From positions 84,044,670-84,108,669 of the forward strand of contig OX352773.1 of the NCBI GenBank assembly GCA_947095535.1: a DNA stretch of 64,000 nucleotides, given 5' to 3'. The notes beneath the pieces are model-generated. The model made no database searches. It was not told where the DNA came from and saw only the letters and a program-made list of their open reading frames with translations. This DNA comes from Poecilobothrus nobilitatus. Its lineage: Eukaryota; Arthropoda; Insecta; Diptera; Dolichopodidae. Shown here piece by piece: positions 33,697-45,232 of this stretch; the stretch's first letter is position 1; every line of letters begins with the position of its first letter. The position numbers were made by a program, and so were the translations under genes.

Positions 33697-35001
33697 TTTT
33701 AGCACATTTCCAAAAAAAATTTGAAAAAATGTGCTTATTTGTTTCACTCTGTCGGTCCGCCTATCCGTCCGTTCGTCCGTCTGTTTACAAAACTTCTACA
33801 CCGTTAAGGATAGAGAAAAAACATTTTAACCATGGATAGATCTTATAAAAAAATTAATTTTGTAAAACAGCTTTTTGAACATGCATGCATTGATGGGCAT
33901 TCATTATGGAACTACAGCGCCTCAAACTTTGAAAAAACCCTATGTTTAAATGTCTATATCTCATGTTCTGCTTAACATTTTTTCTATCTGAAAACGCCAT
34001 TGGACAGGTATTTAATTTATTTTTTCAAAATTTAGTATTTAAATTTACCGTTATGTGAAAACCATTTTGCATGATTTTTCTACCCTCATAACTCCGAAAC
34101 ACTTTTAGGTAGGAGCTTGAAATTTTGAGGGCAAAAAAAACTTTTGTTTCGAAAATTTTTTTGTACCACCCGTTGTTTATGAGCTATTAGAGATCAAAAA
34201 TTGAAAATTTTTATTTTTAAACACTATTACACTAAATTCTATTTTTAAACACTTTTAACTTAGGCACCTGTACATATTTTACTTTGGAAATATATAAAAA
34301 ATAAAGCTCCAGTAATATATTTTTTCGTGTGTTAACGATTTCTTTTAGTTATATAGGGTTCGAGAGTTACAGCTCCTCAAAATTACAAAAAAAAAACCCA
34401 TTTTCAGATGTATATCTGTGATCTCATGCTCTGTGTAATAGTTTTACAATCTAAAGCGACTAGATGACCGAAAATTTTGTTATCTCTATAAAACAATGTC
34501 AAAATTATGCAATATTTTGTAATTTACTATTTAAATTTACCGTTATGTGAAAATCACATTTTCCACGAAATTTTGTTTTTCATAACTTCGGCACGCCTTT
34601 AGATAGGAACCTGAAATTTTGAGTCAAGAAAGAACTTTTAGGATTAATATAAGTTTTCCTAGAAAATTTTTTTGCACCACCCTCTGTTTAAGAGTTATTA
34701 AGGCTCAAAAATTTAAAATTTGCTATAATTAAGCATCTGTACAAATTTTTCTTCGGCAAGACATAAAAATGAAAGCTCCAGTAATATACTTTTACATGTG
34801 TTAGCGGTTTTTCTTAGTTATATAGGGTTCCGAACTTACATCCTCTCAAAATTCCAGGGAAGTCCTGTCCTATTTTCACATTTTTTCTTATTACATGAAA
34901 TTTTCTAATTTTTGTGCAACTCAAAATTCTAAACAGTTTGTATTGTTTTTTGGAAATGTGCGCTTTTAAAAACCGTTGGTTTACATTCTACCTTGTTTTT
35001 T
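33697..35001 (+). mobile_element. HINE family A copy A2, complete
   Basis: The 5' end AGCACATTT (33701) pairs perfectly with AAATGTGCT (33727-33735). Next come GTTTCACTCTGTCGGTCCGC and a GTCC microsatellite to about 33782. The core has the same two-module layout as A1 (modules at about 34040-34400 and 34545-34870). GGAAATGTGCGCT (34952-34964) is the inverted copy of the 5' motif. The 3' hairpin AAACC-GTT-GGTTT is at 34970-34982, followed by ACATTCTACCTTGTTTTTTT. It is non-coding and therefore non-autonomous. The pairing of the 5' arms and of the subterminal motif is seen directly; the Helentron link is from family knowledge. Confidence 0.8.
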
Positions 35002-35866
35002 TACCTTTAGAAAAGGATATATTCTATAGTAACAGTATAAATTTAATTTTGGTAATGATGGTGGTTATTTAATATTTACGCCATTTTAATGAAATATAAA
35101 TCATATTTTTTTTTCAGATATTTCTATTTATTACTTTAGACCTACAGGCACTAATTAATTGTGTTAAAATGGTGTATAATTAGAAATAAATTATAGGAAA
35201 TCGGGGATACTATGATAATCCTCTTCTTAATTTGTAAAAGAATATTTTTCGGTTTTTTATCAAATTATTAATAATGATTAAAATCGATTAAGATGAGCCA
35301 ATTTTATTTGTTTGAATTAAAGTTTATAAAAAAAAAACAATGCATTAAAGTTATCAGATAGAAAGTTGATTTATGTCTGAAAGATTACAGGGATTTATTT
35401 TTAATTTAAAGAAATAAAAGAATTTAATCGATTATCTGAAAAAGTAATGTTTTGTTTTAGATGTTTTATTATGACCAAAAAGGTGTTTTCTTTAATAATA
35501 ACATTAGACAGTATAGCAATATTTTATTGATTTTGAAAAACTGAATAAAGAAGACTTAAATACTTAATTCAGTATTTATCTATTATTTTGTATCGGTCTT
35601 TAATCCTAATAAGCCCACAACTGTTATCATTTTTAAAAGTTAATTTTAGGATTTTAGATGTGGCCAATTATTGTATTTAGAACTAATCTTTTATAGTAAA
35701 ATTTAAATCTTTTTAATTTGTTAATTAAAATTGTCAGGAACAAATGCCTAATACATACTAAATACAAACTTTTTATTTTTCACAAAATCAAAATTTTCTT
35801 TTTAAATTTCTTGTATTCGCTGTTAAAAGTAAAAATTTCACTATTTTCTTTTAAATAAAAAAAAAA
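35002..35866. other. AT-rich spacer, no gene seen
   Basis: Stop-dense in all frames. No repeat boundary recognised. Confidence 0.45.
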
Positions 35867-35989
35867 ATGCCTTGTTTTAGTTCTTATTTTACAAAAACTT
35901 CTTTTAAAAAAGCTGGACACAAAGTAAAAACCGCAACAACAGATGATCATTACAAAGTTAAAACAAAAACCGAATCAAACAAAACTTAA
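35867..35989 (+). CDS. Small ORF, 40 codons, unknown function
   Basis: ATG 35867 lies in an A-run context (AAAAAAATGCC) and the frame closes at TAA 35987. The peptide starts MPCFSSYFTKTSFKKAGHKV and continues KTATTDDHYKVKTKTESNKT. It has no signal peptide or membrane segment; it is rich in Lys and Thr with two Asp and two His. Its codon and base use (GGACAC, ACCGCAACAACAGATGAT) is less A/T-extreme than the flanks, which is why it stands out. It may be a terminal exon: CCTTGTTTTAG at about 35869-35879 could act as a splice acceptor. No family is recognised. It could still be chance; no upstream exon was found. Confidence 0.3.
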   Translation: MPCFSSYFTKTSFKKAGHKVKTATTDDHYKVKTKTESNKT

Positions 35990-36772
35990 TTAAGTAGCTT
36001 CTAATATTATATACCAGTACTTTATATACTACTAAATATATATTATATGCTTATATAAATAAATATACAAATTTTAAAATTTATGACCTAATTTAAGCTA
36101 CTTTTATTTTATCCAACAAAACAAGGAGAAAAAGTGAAAAACTTTTTTTTTTTTGTTTTTTATAAAAATGCCATTGTGAAAAAAAGAAATTACTTCTATA
36201 CTCTTACTTTTTAAAAAAGAATTACCGTTGTTTTTCTACCATTAGAAGTATCTTGTTTTTTGTTTTTTTTTAAGATCATAAATTACAGAAGTCCAAAAGG
36301 AAGTTTTTAAAGACCGCAATTCAGTATTACTTAAAATGTATGTATCCTTTAAGAAAATAACAAAACTCGAACATGATGAAAAACAGAACTAAAATTTTAT
36401 TTATTTTTGCATTATTTTTGAATAAAAAAAAAAAAACCGATATTTTTTTTAGCAAACAATACCAATAAATTAAAGATCAAAAATAAAAAAATAAATAAAA
36501 TAATACCCAGGAAAATATGAATTTTGACAAAAAAAAGACATAAATATAATAGTGTGAAAATAAAGTAAAAAAAATAAAGAAATAAACAATCGTTAGTAAT
36601 GTTTGGATTCTAAATGTTTTGAAACGCTTTACTTATTGAATTATATCAATTTACATTTATTTCAAATCAAAGCACCATTTTAAATGAAAAAAGAAGTTTA
36701 ACGTTTTACGAAAGAAAGTTTGATAGGGAATGGTGAATTTAAAATAAAAAAAAAATTCTTACAAAACACAAG
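35990..36772. other. AT-rich spacer, no gene seen
   Basis: A/T-rich with TATATA-like stretches near 36010-36070 and many A runs. Nothing supported. Confidence 0.45.
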
Positions 36773-37170
36773 GATTTCCGTGAAACTTTGAAAGGATATT
36801 GGACATTAAAACCCTTTTTCTTATTTTGCTTGTATATTGTCTTTTTATTATGTTTGAATCTATGATAAGCAATTTAAACTATTATCCTATGATCCTCAAG
36901 GACAAATATTGGAATTAAGGATTTCTGGGAAGCTTTGGAAGGATATCGGACATTACAATCCTTTTTCTTATTTTGCTATTTTAGAAGTGAAATCTATGAT
37001 AAGCAATTTAAAGTATTATCCTATGATCCTCAAGGACAAATATTGGAATTAAGGATTTCCAGGAAGCTTTGGAAGGATATCGGACATTACAACCCTTTTT
37101 CTTATTTTGCTATTTTAGAAGTGAAATCTATGATAAGCAATTTAAAGTATTATCCTATGATCCTCAAGGA
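36773..37170 (+). repeat. 134-bp tandem repeat, about 2.9 units
   Basis: Units begin GGATTTC near 36773, 36920 and 37054. The last two differ at only a few bases and have a 134-bp period; the first is older and about 13 bp longer. A 20-mer shared by units is CTATGATAAGCAATTTAAAG. Frames of 81 and 78 codons arise at 36935 and 37069, but 134 is not a multiple of three, so the unit does not encode a repeating peptide. Origin unknown. Confidence 0.9.
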
Positions 37171-38074
37171 GAAATTTTAATTTCATTTATGATTCTCGTA
37201 GAATTCATAATAGTTTTTTTGTTAAAAAAGTTTTTCTTTTTAAAAAGGTTTGAAAATAAATTTGTTTTGAGGTTTTCATGTTCAATACTTTGTTTCAAAA
37301 TCTAACAGTCTGTAAGTTTTATAAACAGTTTTTGTGGTAAATCCTGTTAAACTGTAGCAAAAATGCTCTTTTTGTGTTAAGTTTTTATTTTTTGAGATAG
37401 AAAACAAAAATTGTAACTTTATTAAATTTAATTTTTTCAAATATAAACAACTTAAATTTAGAAGATCGAAGAAACTTTAGAAGACTTTTAAATATTAATT
37501 AAAAACTTTCTCAAATTATCGCTAATATTCATTCATAATATTATGCCCTTAATACTTCGAATAATAAAATATGAGTTTATTGTGTATAGCTAGTAATTTA
37601 AGAGTTAAGCTGGCCCAGTTTGCGTTTTGCAACTAGAGAATGTTTTATTCAAAATATTTTTCTAAATATTTTAAAATGATATTTTTGAGTGGAAGAACCA
37701 AGTTGTATGGTATTAGGTTCACTATATTTCTATTTAGAAATGATGGCTCTGCAAATTTCCTTTTATTTAAAACTTTTTTTTTAGCTGAATATTTTATTTT
37801 TGATAGAAGATACCAAAATATGTGAAATGTGAAAGACTTTGTTTTCAAGAAAAAATCTAAGGATGAAGAGTGTTTAGTTTTTATATTATTGAAATTTTAT
37901 ATGAAATACCATAGTAATGCTATCTTTATATTTTGAAATAGATTTTATTTATTTATTTATTATAGAATAAAATGTATTTTTAGAAAACACTATTTTTAAT
38001 TAAATAACATGTGATTGTGTTGATAACTCATGCAGTTTTGTAAACTGGTGTGGAGTTGCCGTTTTTGCATTTTA
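37171..38074. other. AT-rich spacer, no gene seen
   Basis: Two frames of 61-67 codons overlap on opposite strands at 37640-37848 and have no recognisable motif. Nothing else is supported. Confidence 0.45.
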
Positions 38075-39270
38075 CTATGTGTAGTTGCTTTTTAAATGTT
38101 TTAGTCTCAGGTTATTTTTAATATAATTCCAGTAACATAATTTTGACAGCTTGTTACATAAAGAAAATAAAGTTATCTTTGTTTTTATGTACCTAATCGC
38201 TTTTTTCTTGAATTCTGCAACATTTTCACTATCTTTTATTACTTTCAATATAATGTTATATATTTTTATAGCAGTTGGAAGCAAACTTTTTTATGTAGTT
38301 GAGTTTTGCTGTTTGGTATGTTCAGTAGTTCTTTATTTCTAGTTTCTCTATTGGCGATAGCGTGTTATTCGTGTGATATTCGAAGTTAATGTTATTTTTT
38401 GTTATATTATTAGAAGTTTTGTAAACAAATATTGCTTTCTACAGTATGATGATTTCGCTTATTTTATTTATTTTAGTTTCTGCAAACATTCTGTAGTCCC
38501 TGCTGTAATTAAACATACATTTAACTAATTTTGTTAATATTTGCTGACACTTGTTAATTAGTGCATCTGCGTAAGATGACGAGACCAGTTGATTATATGT
38601 TATCTAATGTGCTGAATAACGTGAGCGTTAATTATTGTTTTGGCTATGTTAGTAGTCAGCGCTATGTTAGACCTATTTATTACTCCAATTAGAGGTATGA
38701 TTTCCCCCCATAAGTGTTTTACGTGTTGCGATCATTTTATTCTTGGTCCAGTATAATCCCTAGGTGTTTCCTAGATTCCTAGATGTTAATGGTCAGATCA
38801 ATTTCTCTTTTGCTCTTATTAGAGAATATAAGTAGTTTGGTTTGGTTTCATTAATGGTTAATTTGTTTCCGTTTGCCAATAATACAAATTTGTTCAGATC
38901 ACCGTTAATTTGTTCCTTTATTTCCTCTATATATTTATTTCCTCTATATTTATTTTTCCACTATATAAAAGACACGTGTCGTCCGCAAAAATATTGTACC
39001 TGTACTTATATTATTTATATATTGCACATAAAGAGTAGGCCCCAGATTCGATCCCTGTGAGAGCCCGCACTGAAGGATCCTCGCATCGCTTTCTACCTCA
39101 TTGATCTTTGATAACTGGCCTATTGCTGATAAAACTGCAATTTTTTTAAAAATTCAATTATAGTTTTAATTGATCTAATGAAGTTAATCTCTTTCACCTC
39201 ATCACTATAATAAATAAAACTTTGGTAATAATCTCTGGTGTCTACTGCCTATCCACACAAAAAACTAAGC
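38075..39270 (-). pseudogene. LINE reverse transcriptase remnant, frameshifted
   Basis: Minus strand. QGSNLGPTLYVQYINNIS (from 39057 downward) is the fingers/palm motif G-V-P-QGS-LGP...L..YIND of non-LTR RTs. IFADDTCLLYSGK with the catalytic FADD lies at 38978-38989, followed by a region ending in KLTINETK. HLGIILDQ and KWSQHVKHL-like segments follow, and near the C-terminus an open stretch (38284-38075) holds LPTAIKIYN and VAEFKKKAIRYI, like the C-terminal ...LP..I...LNVFKKKLK tail. QGS and FADD are in different frames and stops interrupt the rest, so the copy is dead. The endonuclease was not found. A Jockey/CR1-like LINE is likely; the clade is undetermined. Confidence 0.85.
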
Positions 39271-39416
39271 TTTGGTGACATGTGTTTATAATTTTTTTAA
39301 ACTCATATAGTCTTAACAGACAACAACAATATAAAGTACATCAAAATCAAAAAATATCTTTTTATTTATACTCTTATTTAAATAAGGTAAGATTTATGAT
39401 TATAAAACTGAATATA

Positions 39417-39520
39417 TGGGGTCTCGGTGGCCTAGTGGCTGGCCTTACGACATTTACAGCCACACCTGAACAGGAAATGCTGTGTAATTTCCTGTCCACA
39501 TTTATGTGGCAGAGAAATGC
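39417..39520 (+). repeat. SINE S1 with internal deletion (copy 3)
   Basis: GGGGTCTCGGTGGCCTAGTG (head plus box A) joins directly to GGCCTTACGACATTTACAGC, so about 70 bp holding the anticodon and T arms are missing. The rest is well kept: CAGGAAAT and ATTTCCTG form a hairpin, then CCACATTTATGTGGCAGAGA and a poly-A tail of ten. A 94-codon frame through it (39282-39566) is accidental. Confidence 0.85.
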
Positions 39521-40199
39521 AAAAAAAAAAACTGAAAATATAAGTTCTTATAAGAATTATATATAATTTTTTTTTTTACAAAAATTAATATGAAAAAAGA
39601 AATTGGAAAATATGTATAAAATAGGTTAGAAAACTTTTAACTAATTTAATTTTAAAATTAATTTTTTTAATCATACTGTTTGATACGAGTATTATTAAAA
39701 AAAATAAAATTATCGGTTATTATCAGTTATAACATTCGAATCCTAAATTTGATCGGAGATTTATTCTTTCTTCTACTGAAAACGACTTATATATCAATTA
39801 ATTCGGAGTCTTTATACATAAAAGAAACCTATTTTCTTGTCTCTAAAATTTTTATGAGAAGGATGTCTAATATATATATACATCGTTGAATTTCTGTTTA
39901 CCGAACATCCGTCAATAATAAGTTCTAATTAAACATTTTTCACTAAATTTTCAACTTAGGTTTTTCAATTAACTTGAATTGAATTTTGAGCGGTAGGTGT
40001 ATATATATTTTATTAGACAACTGCTTGTTTGCATGTTCTGTTTTGCTAAAAGATTTGTATGAGGAAGTTTTTTTTAAAGGATTTGTGTGAATTATCTTTA
40101 GGGTATTTTTTGGACATATAGGTACATCTAATAACATAAAGGTTTTTAGTATATTTTTCAAACATTTTCTTTGAAAAATTTTCTTATTAGCTTAACTTA
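39521..40199. other. AT-rich spacer, no gene seen
   Basis: Small A/T-rich frames at 39680-39889 and minus 39943-40161 show no family motif. Confidence 0.45.
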
Positions 40200-40662
40200 G
40201 TTCTTTCGCTTTTCATTTGTTTGCTAAACTTTTACAATATTTAAGATGGGCAACGAATTTAGTCTAAGGTCATATCAAAATTTTGCAAGATTTTCTGCAG
40301 AATGCTTTTACTCAGAACTTTGAAATTATAAGTTACCTCAGGAAAAAATTTTATACTTGCCTCAGTTCAAGAGCTATTAGAGGTAAATTTTAAGAAATTT
40401 ATATAACTTGGATATCTGTGAAAATTTGTCGTAAGTAAGAACATCAACATTTAATGTTAAAATTTCACATGTGTTAACGGTAATTGTATAGGGTTTCTTT
40501 AAAAATAAAGATAGTACTTGATTTTTCACAATTTTTTCTTGTAAAAGCAATTCTAAAAATAATTTAAAAATTTGATTTAAAAGTTGTAAAATGCTTATTG
40601 TGTTTTTGCAAATTTGTACTTTTATAAACCTTTTATTACCAATACTTCCTATCTTGTTTCTT
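40200..40662 (+). mobile_element. Decayed HINE family A copy A6
   Basis: TTTGCTAAACTTTTACAATA and TTTAAGATGGGCAACGAATT correspond to the block after the microsatellite in A1/A2. AGAGCTATTAGAGGTAAATT and CATGTGTTAACGGTAATTGT match the module. The end CTTTTATAAACCTTTTATTA then CTTCCTATCTTGTTTCTTC matches the family 3' end with several changes. The minus-strand frame 40377-40697 is a by-product. Confidence 0.55.
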
Positions 40663-41463
40663 CTTGAATGTACATGAAATGATAGATGATATAGCAAAGG
40701 ATAAAATAAAAATAACTATAAGGATAATTCAAAATAATAGAGTATAAATATTTCATAAAAGACAACATATATATGTACAAATTTCAAGCAATGAGATTTA
40801 TGTAAATCAATCCTAAAAGCATTTTTGAAACCCTATTCTATTAGTATATAAGTATATAGTGCATGTAGTATATAACGATAATTTAGAATCCTATATCTTT
40901 TTTTTTTGGTTTTCATAATGAAGAATAAAATAATATTGAATAGTTAAAAATTTCAATACTAATCGGAGAGATGAAATCAAATATAATTGAATACAATTTG
41001 TAAAAATTTAATAGAGTTTGATTTTCTATTAATGACTAAAGTACAGATAATTTGGGATAAGCCAGAGCACTTTTGTAGATAGATAAAATTAAAAGGTTAA
41101 AAATTAGATTTTGAAGGATCATATCTCCTTATAAAACAAGTTAATGCTTTTAAGGCAAATTTTTTGGTATTGTGCTCAAACACATTTAATGTCTTTTTGC
41201 CTTATATTTAAAGATAACATATTTTTAGAATTTTTTTTAAAGTTTAGAATTATTTTTTGCATTTTATCCAATCATTTTAAATATAGCCAGCTGGTGAGTT
41301 TTTTTTTTAGAAATAATTAATGAAGAAAAAAATTTTTTAGAAAGAATATCTATTTTTTTTTTAACTACGATATCAAAGAATTTTAGATAACTAAAGGTTT
41401 CTAACAAAGGTTTCTAACAAGTTTTTAGTTAAAAATTTAAAAATATTTTGGAGTTCTATTTTT
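40663..41463. other. AT-rich spacer, no gene seen
   Basis: Short duplication of AAAGGTTTCTAACAA at 41391-41420. No gene. Confidence 0.45.
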
Positions 41464-42000
41464 AACACATTTTTCAAAAAAAATTTAGTTGCACTATTTC
41501 CAAACGTCGTTTCATCTTGTTTACCAAACTTTTGTATCGTTTAAGATGGAGGAATGTAATTTCAGCCAAGAATAGATCTTTTTAAAATATTAATTTTGTA
41601 GAACACCTATTTTATATGGCCTCACTAATTACGATGCTACTGTTCTTCAAATTTAGAAAAAGTCCTATTTGCTAAAGTTTTGGGAAATATTTTTTCAATC
41701 TAAACGACCGAAATTTTTTAAGTCATTAAAATAAATCAATATAAAAATTACATATACTTATATATATTTTTCGATTTGGTTTCGATTTTAAATTCAGAGT
41801 TAAGTGAAACTAAAATATTTCAAAATTTTATTAGCACCATAGCATATCCCATATAGTATAAGTTACATCATAAAAAAAATTTGCTATTTTCGTTTAATAT
41901 TTTTTGCATTGTACAATACCATCTGTTGTACTATTGTGACATTTTACTTAAACACCTTATATTATTATATTTTATAATTTACCTTATAAACTTTTAAAAT
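41464..42000 (+). mobile_element. Decayed HINE family A copy A5
   Basis: AACACATTTTTCAAAAAAAA and GTCGTTTCATCTTGTTTACC resemble the family A head with an eroded microsatellite. AAGAATAGATCTTTTTAAAA, TTGTAGAACACCTATTTTAT, TGGCCTCACTAATTACG and AAAAAGTCCTATTTG follow in the order seen in A1, A2 and A4. The 3' end is not identifiable. The oldest-looking family A copy here. Confidence 0.55.
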
Positions 42001-45000
42001 TGAAGCGATAGGACAAATTCACCATTTCGTAAAATAATCCTTTTTTTTTCTAATTCCTTTCAAAATAAAATTTTTATTCAGAAAAAAGTTCAACTGTTTT
42101 AAAATATTTACAAAGAAAAAGTCATCTATCTTATGTCATCGTATCTCTTCAAAAAGTCATCTATCGTATTTGATATTATGTATTTCTGAACTACGACAAT
42201 ACCCTTATATAATCTTTTATATAATATTTACTATATTTATTTTTGGTTTGTTTTGTTGAACTCAGGTGTACTGTTCTGTTACGAGGTCGCGCCTCAAACA
42301 TATTTTGGTCTAAGATCATGTTTTATTCTTATGCTTTAAATCATTTTTTGTTACTTTTTTTGATTCTAAGAAATTTAAGAATGGTAAACTTTATGTGGAA
42401 AATGCAAAAGTTTTTTATTATTTGTTCCTATTTGAAATCATTATTTATTCAGTATATAGTGTATGTATATTATATAAGATATATGGTTTTTGTATTTTAA
42501 TAGAATGCCTTCTAAAATTTATTATTCATGAATTGTTTTAACTCGTCCCAAGATACTCCTTACAGCGGTTGTAATTCTATTCAACTAATTTTAAAGTATA
42601 AAATTTCTTTTTAGGTTGATGTCTTAGATAATTTAGAGAAAATTTGTATGTATCATTCTTTAAAAATTATGATTGTAAAAGATAGTAATAATAATATAAT
42701 GCATACACGTAATATATTATACACAATATATAATATCTGACAGTATAATACAATTACCTGTGAAAAGGTAGGTAATATTATTATCATACTTTATTGTATT
42801 GTAGAAAAGTCTAGAGATTTTCCTCAAAACAAATGAGAATTCTGTCGAAAAACTAAAAAAAAAAACAGGTGAAAATATGATAGAAATTTATATTATTATT
42901 ATAGGATATTAATCAAAATAATGAGTAATAAGAACTAAGCAAAGAAGAACTGTATGACAAGAATGATAAAAAGAGTATATATATTTTTCTTTCTTTTTCA
43001 ATCATTTTTTAAAACATTCAACTCTTCATTCCAATTTTATTGTATTTTTAATAATATTTAAATAATTTTAAAGCTTCAAAAGCTCTAAAAATGTTAGTTT
43101 TTTTTGCTAAGTAGTAAAGATCTAGGCCCTTGATCAATTAAATATATTTTGAAATGTAGTAGAGCCGATTAATTTTCTATCTGGGAAAACAAAGCAATTT
43201 GAAATAATTTTCTATGAAACCATTTCATATTACTGTAACATCATTGTTATCATCCTTTGAAACGTCATTTAATTTGTATTATAATATAAAACAAAAATGT
43301 TGACTTTATTTTTGAATGTTTGCAAATTATATAAAAATTATACAATTTAGAGGAACGTTCTATAAAACATCTTCCAAAATTCAATATATTTCTGTTTCAA
43401 ATTGACTGTGCTAAATAATATATTTATGGAATTAATTGCTTTGCCCTTATGAAAAATCAAATTCTGGCATAGTTGTTTTGAGTTAACTCGGGGATGGGTC
43501 TAAAAGTTATTTGAGTTAATAGTCATCACTAAGAAAGATTAATCATATAATAATCTACTGCATTTCTTTTAAAATATGGTACACGTTATAAATACAATAT
43601 AGAAGATTCAAAAAATATGAACATATGGTCACTTCATACTGTTTTAAAAGAAAATTTAATAAAATTTTTCTAGTCTTATTGTTCAGCATTCAAGTAAAAT
43701 CTTGAAATAAAATAAATTCTTTTCACTTTAATTTAATACAACAAGAATATAAATAAAATGAGAAAAATAAAACAGAAATATTTTATTCATGGTTTTGAAT
43801 TTTAAATTTTACTGAGCAGAGTAGACATCCATACAAACATACAATACATTTAATTTTCATAAATATAAATTTTCTTAATAGATTGAAATTTGATTTGTTA
43901 ATTTTATGAAAAATTATATGAGTATAGGTTTGTAGAAAGTGGTAGAACTAATTCCAAAAAAAAAAAAAAAAAATTAAAGTTGAGATGAAGAAAATAGTAA
44001 ATGTTGGGAGTTTAAAGACATTTCATTATAGGATCGAATACTTAAAATTGAGGTTAAACTCAAATCGAAATCGAAATCAATGCGAAAAATTGGCAAAACT
44101 ACGAGTTCAGATGTAAATTTTGTTTGAAAAAGTGAGATTTCAGTTCAAGCTTATAGTTTTATGCATTCGACCCATATTTTAATTTTTAAAAAGCAAAGTG
44201 TTCTTGATACAATGCCTGAAATAATATGAGTTATATAAGGACACGGGGTTTATGTTACTGTAATGTAAATGTAAATGTTTTATCTTTGAATTGTTCTTTA
44301 TTAAATCATTTTTGTAAATTAATTTTAAATGTAATAATAATATAATTATTTAAAAATGTGATGAAATAAATATTTTTAAATTGTTTTGATTAATCTGTTT
44401 GTGTTTTTTTTTTCTGCTTTCTATTATCTTATAGAAGAATTCTTATTATTTTATTTATCTAAATCATGAACATAATATTTAATTTTTTACATAATTTCTA
44501 TGACCCTTTAGTTTTTAACTTCTTTAGTCCTACAAATTCTGAAATTTAAAGAATTTTAGTTTTGATAGAAGTTATAATTTTATGACAGGTCGGGCTAAGA
44601 ATTAATGCAAAATATTAGAGAGGAAAAATTTTATTTTATTTCGAAAAATTACTATTGCTCTGTTGAGAAACATGAATACCGACCGATCAGTAAAATTAAA
44701 AATATTGATTTTTATTATAATCTTATATTTAAAATATACAAAAACAATTTTTTTTTTTTCTTTATTTTATATGAATTTTAAATATAATTTATTTAATTAT
44801 AATTTTATTTTTAGAATTAAATTTTACGATAGTTCTAAGAACTAGTATATAACTATATATCATTTTCTTACGGCCGTAGCATAAGCTTAATAATTTTTAA
44901 AATTTTGTTTGACTTTTTATTTTTTTTATTTGTTTTTATTAACATTTCTATTTTTTTTAGTTAATATTAATTTCTTCATAACAAATATACTAGAAAATCC

Positions 45001-45002
45001 CC
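42001..45002. other. AT-rich spacer, no gene seen
   Basis: AAAAAGTCATCTATC is repeated at 42117 and 42154. Frames at 42243-42500 and 44663-44845 are low-complexity. A piece resembling the S2 SINE tail (TCTATTATCTTATAGAAGAA) lies at about 44421. No gene supported. Confidence 0.45.
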
Positions 45003-45081
45003 TGTGCAATTGCACAATTTCTATAGATTCAAAAACATTTACGTTATCATACTGACTCCCTTACTACCTGTATTAAGGGAG
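45003..45081. repeat. Two small palindromes
   Basis: TGTGCAATTGCACA (45003-45016) is a perfect 14-bp palindrome. CTCCCTTA (45056) pairs with TAAGGGAG (45074) across a 10-nt loop. They may belong to the decayed body of the element whose tail is at 45167-45232, but the link is not shown. Confidence 0.7.
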
Positions 45082-45166
45082 GGATTATTACATGTATTTT
45101 TTTAGCTTAGGTATATTAAGTACCTAACTAAAATAACTTATGGATTTTTAATTTAATTTGAATTTT

Positions 45167-45232
45167 TTAGGTGTAGGGTATAAATAAGTCGGTTGCATTG
45201 ACTTACTGTTACTTTTACTTGTTTTTTTTTGC
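45167..45232 (+). mobile_element. HINE family C 3' tail fragment (C3)
   Basis: GTGTAGGGTATAAATAAGTC, then GGTTGCATTGACTTACTGTT and ACTTTTACTTGTTTTTTTTT. This matches the 3' end of C2 (60341-60390, opposite strand). AAGTC pairs with GACTT as the 3' hairpin and GTGTAGGGTATA is the subterminal motif. The rest of the element is not recognisable. Confidence 0.75.

Noticed and set aside
36935..37305. Two similar frames of 81 and 78 codons
   Set aside because: They are readings of the 134-bp tandem repeat in shifting frames.
39282..39566. 94-codon frame
   Set aside because: Most of it reads through the deleted SINE S1 copy and its poly-A tail.
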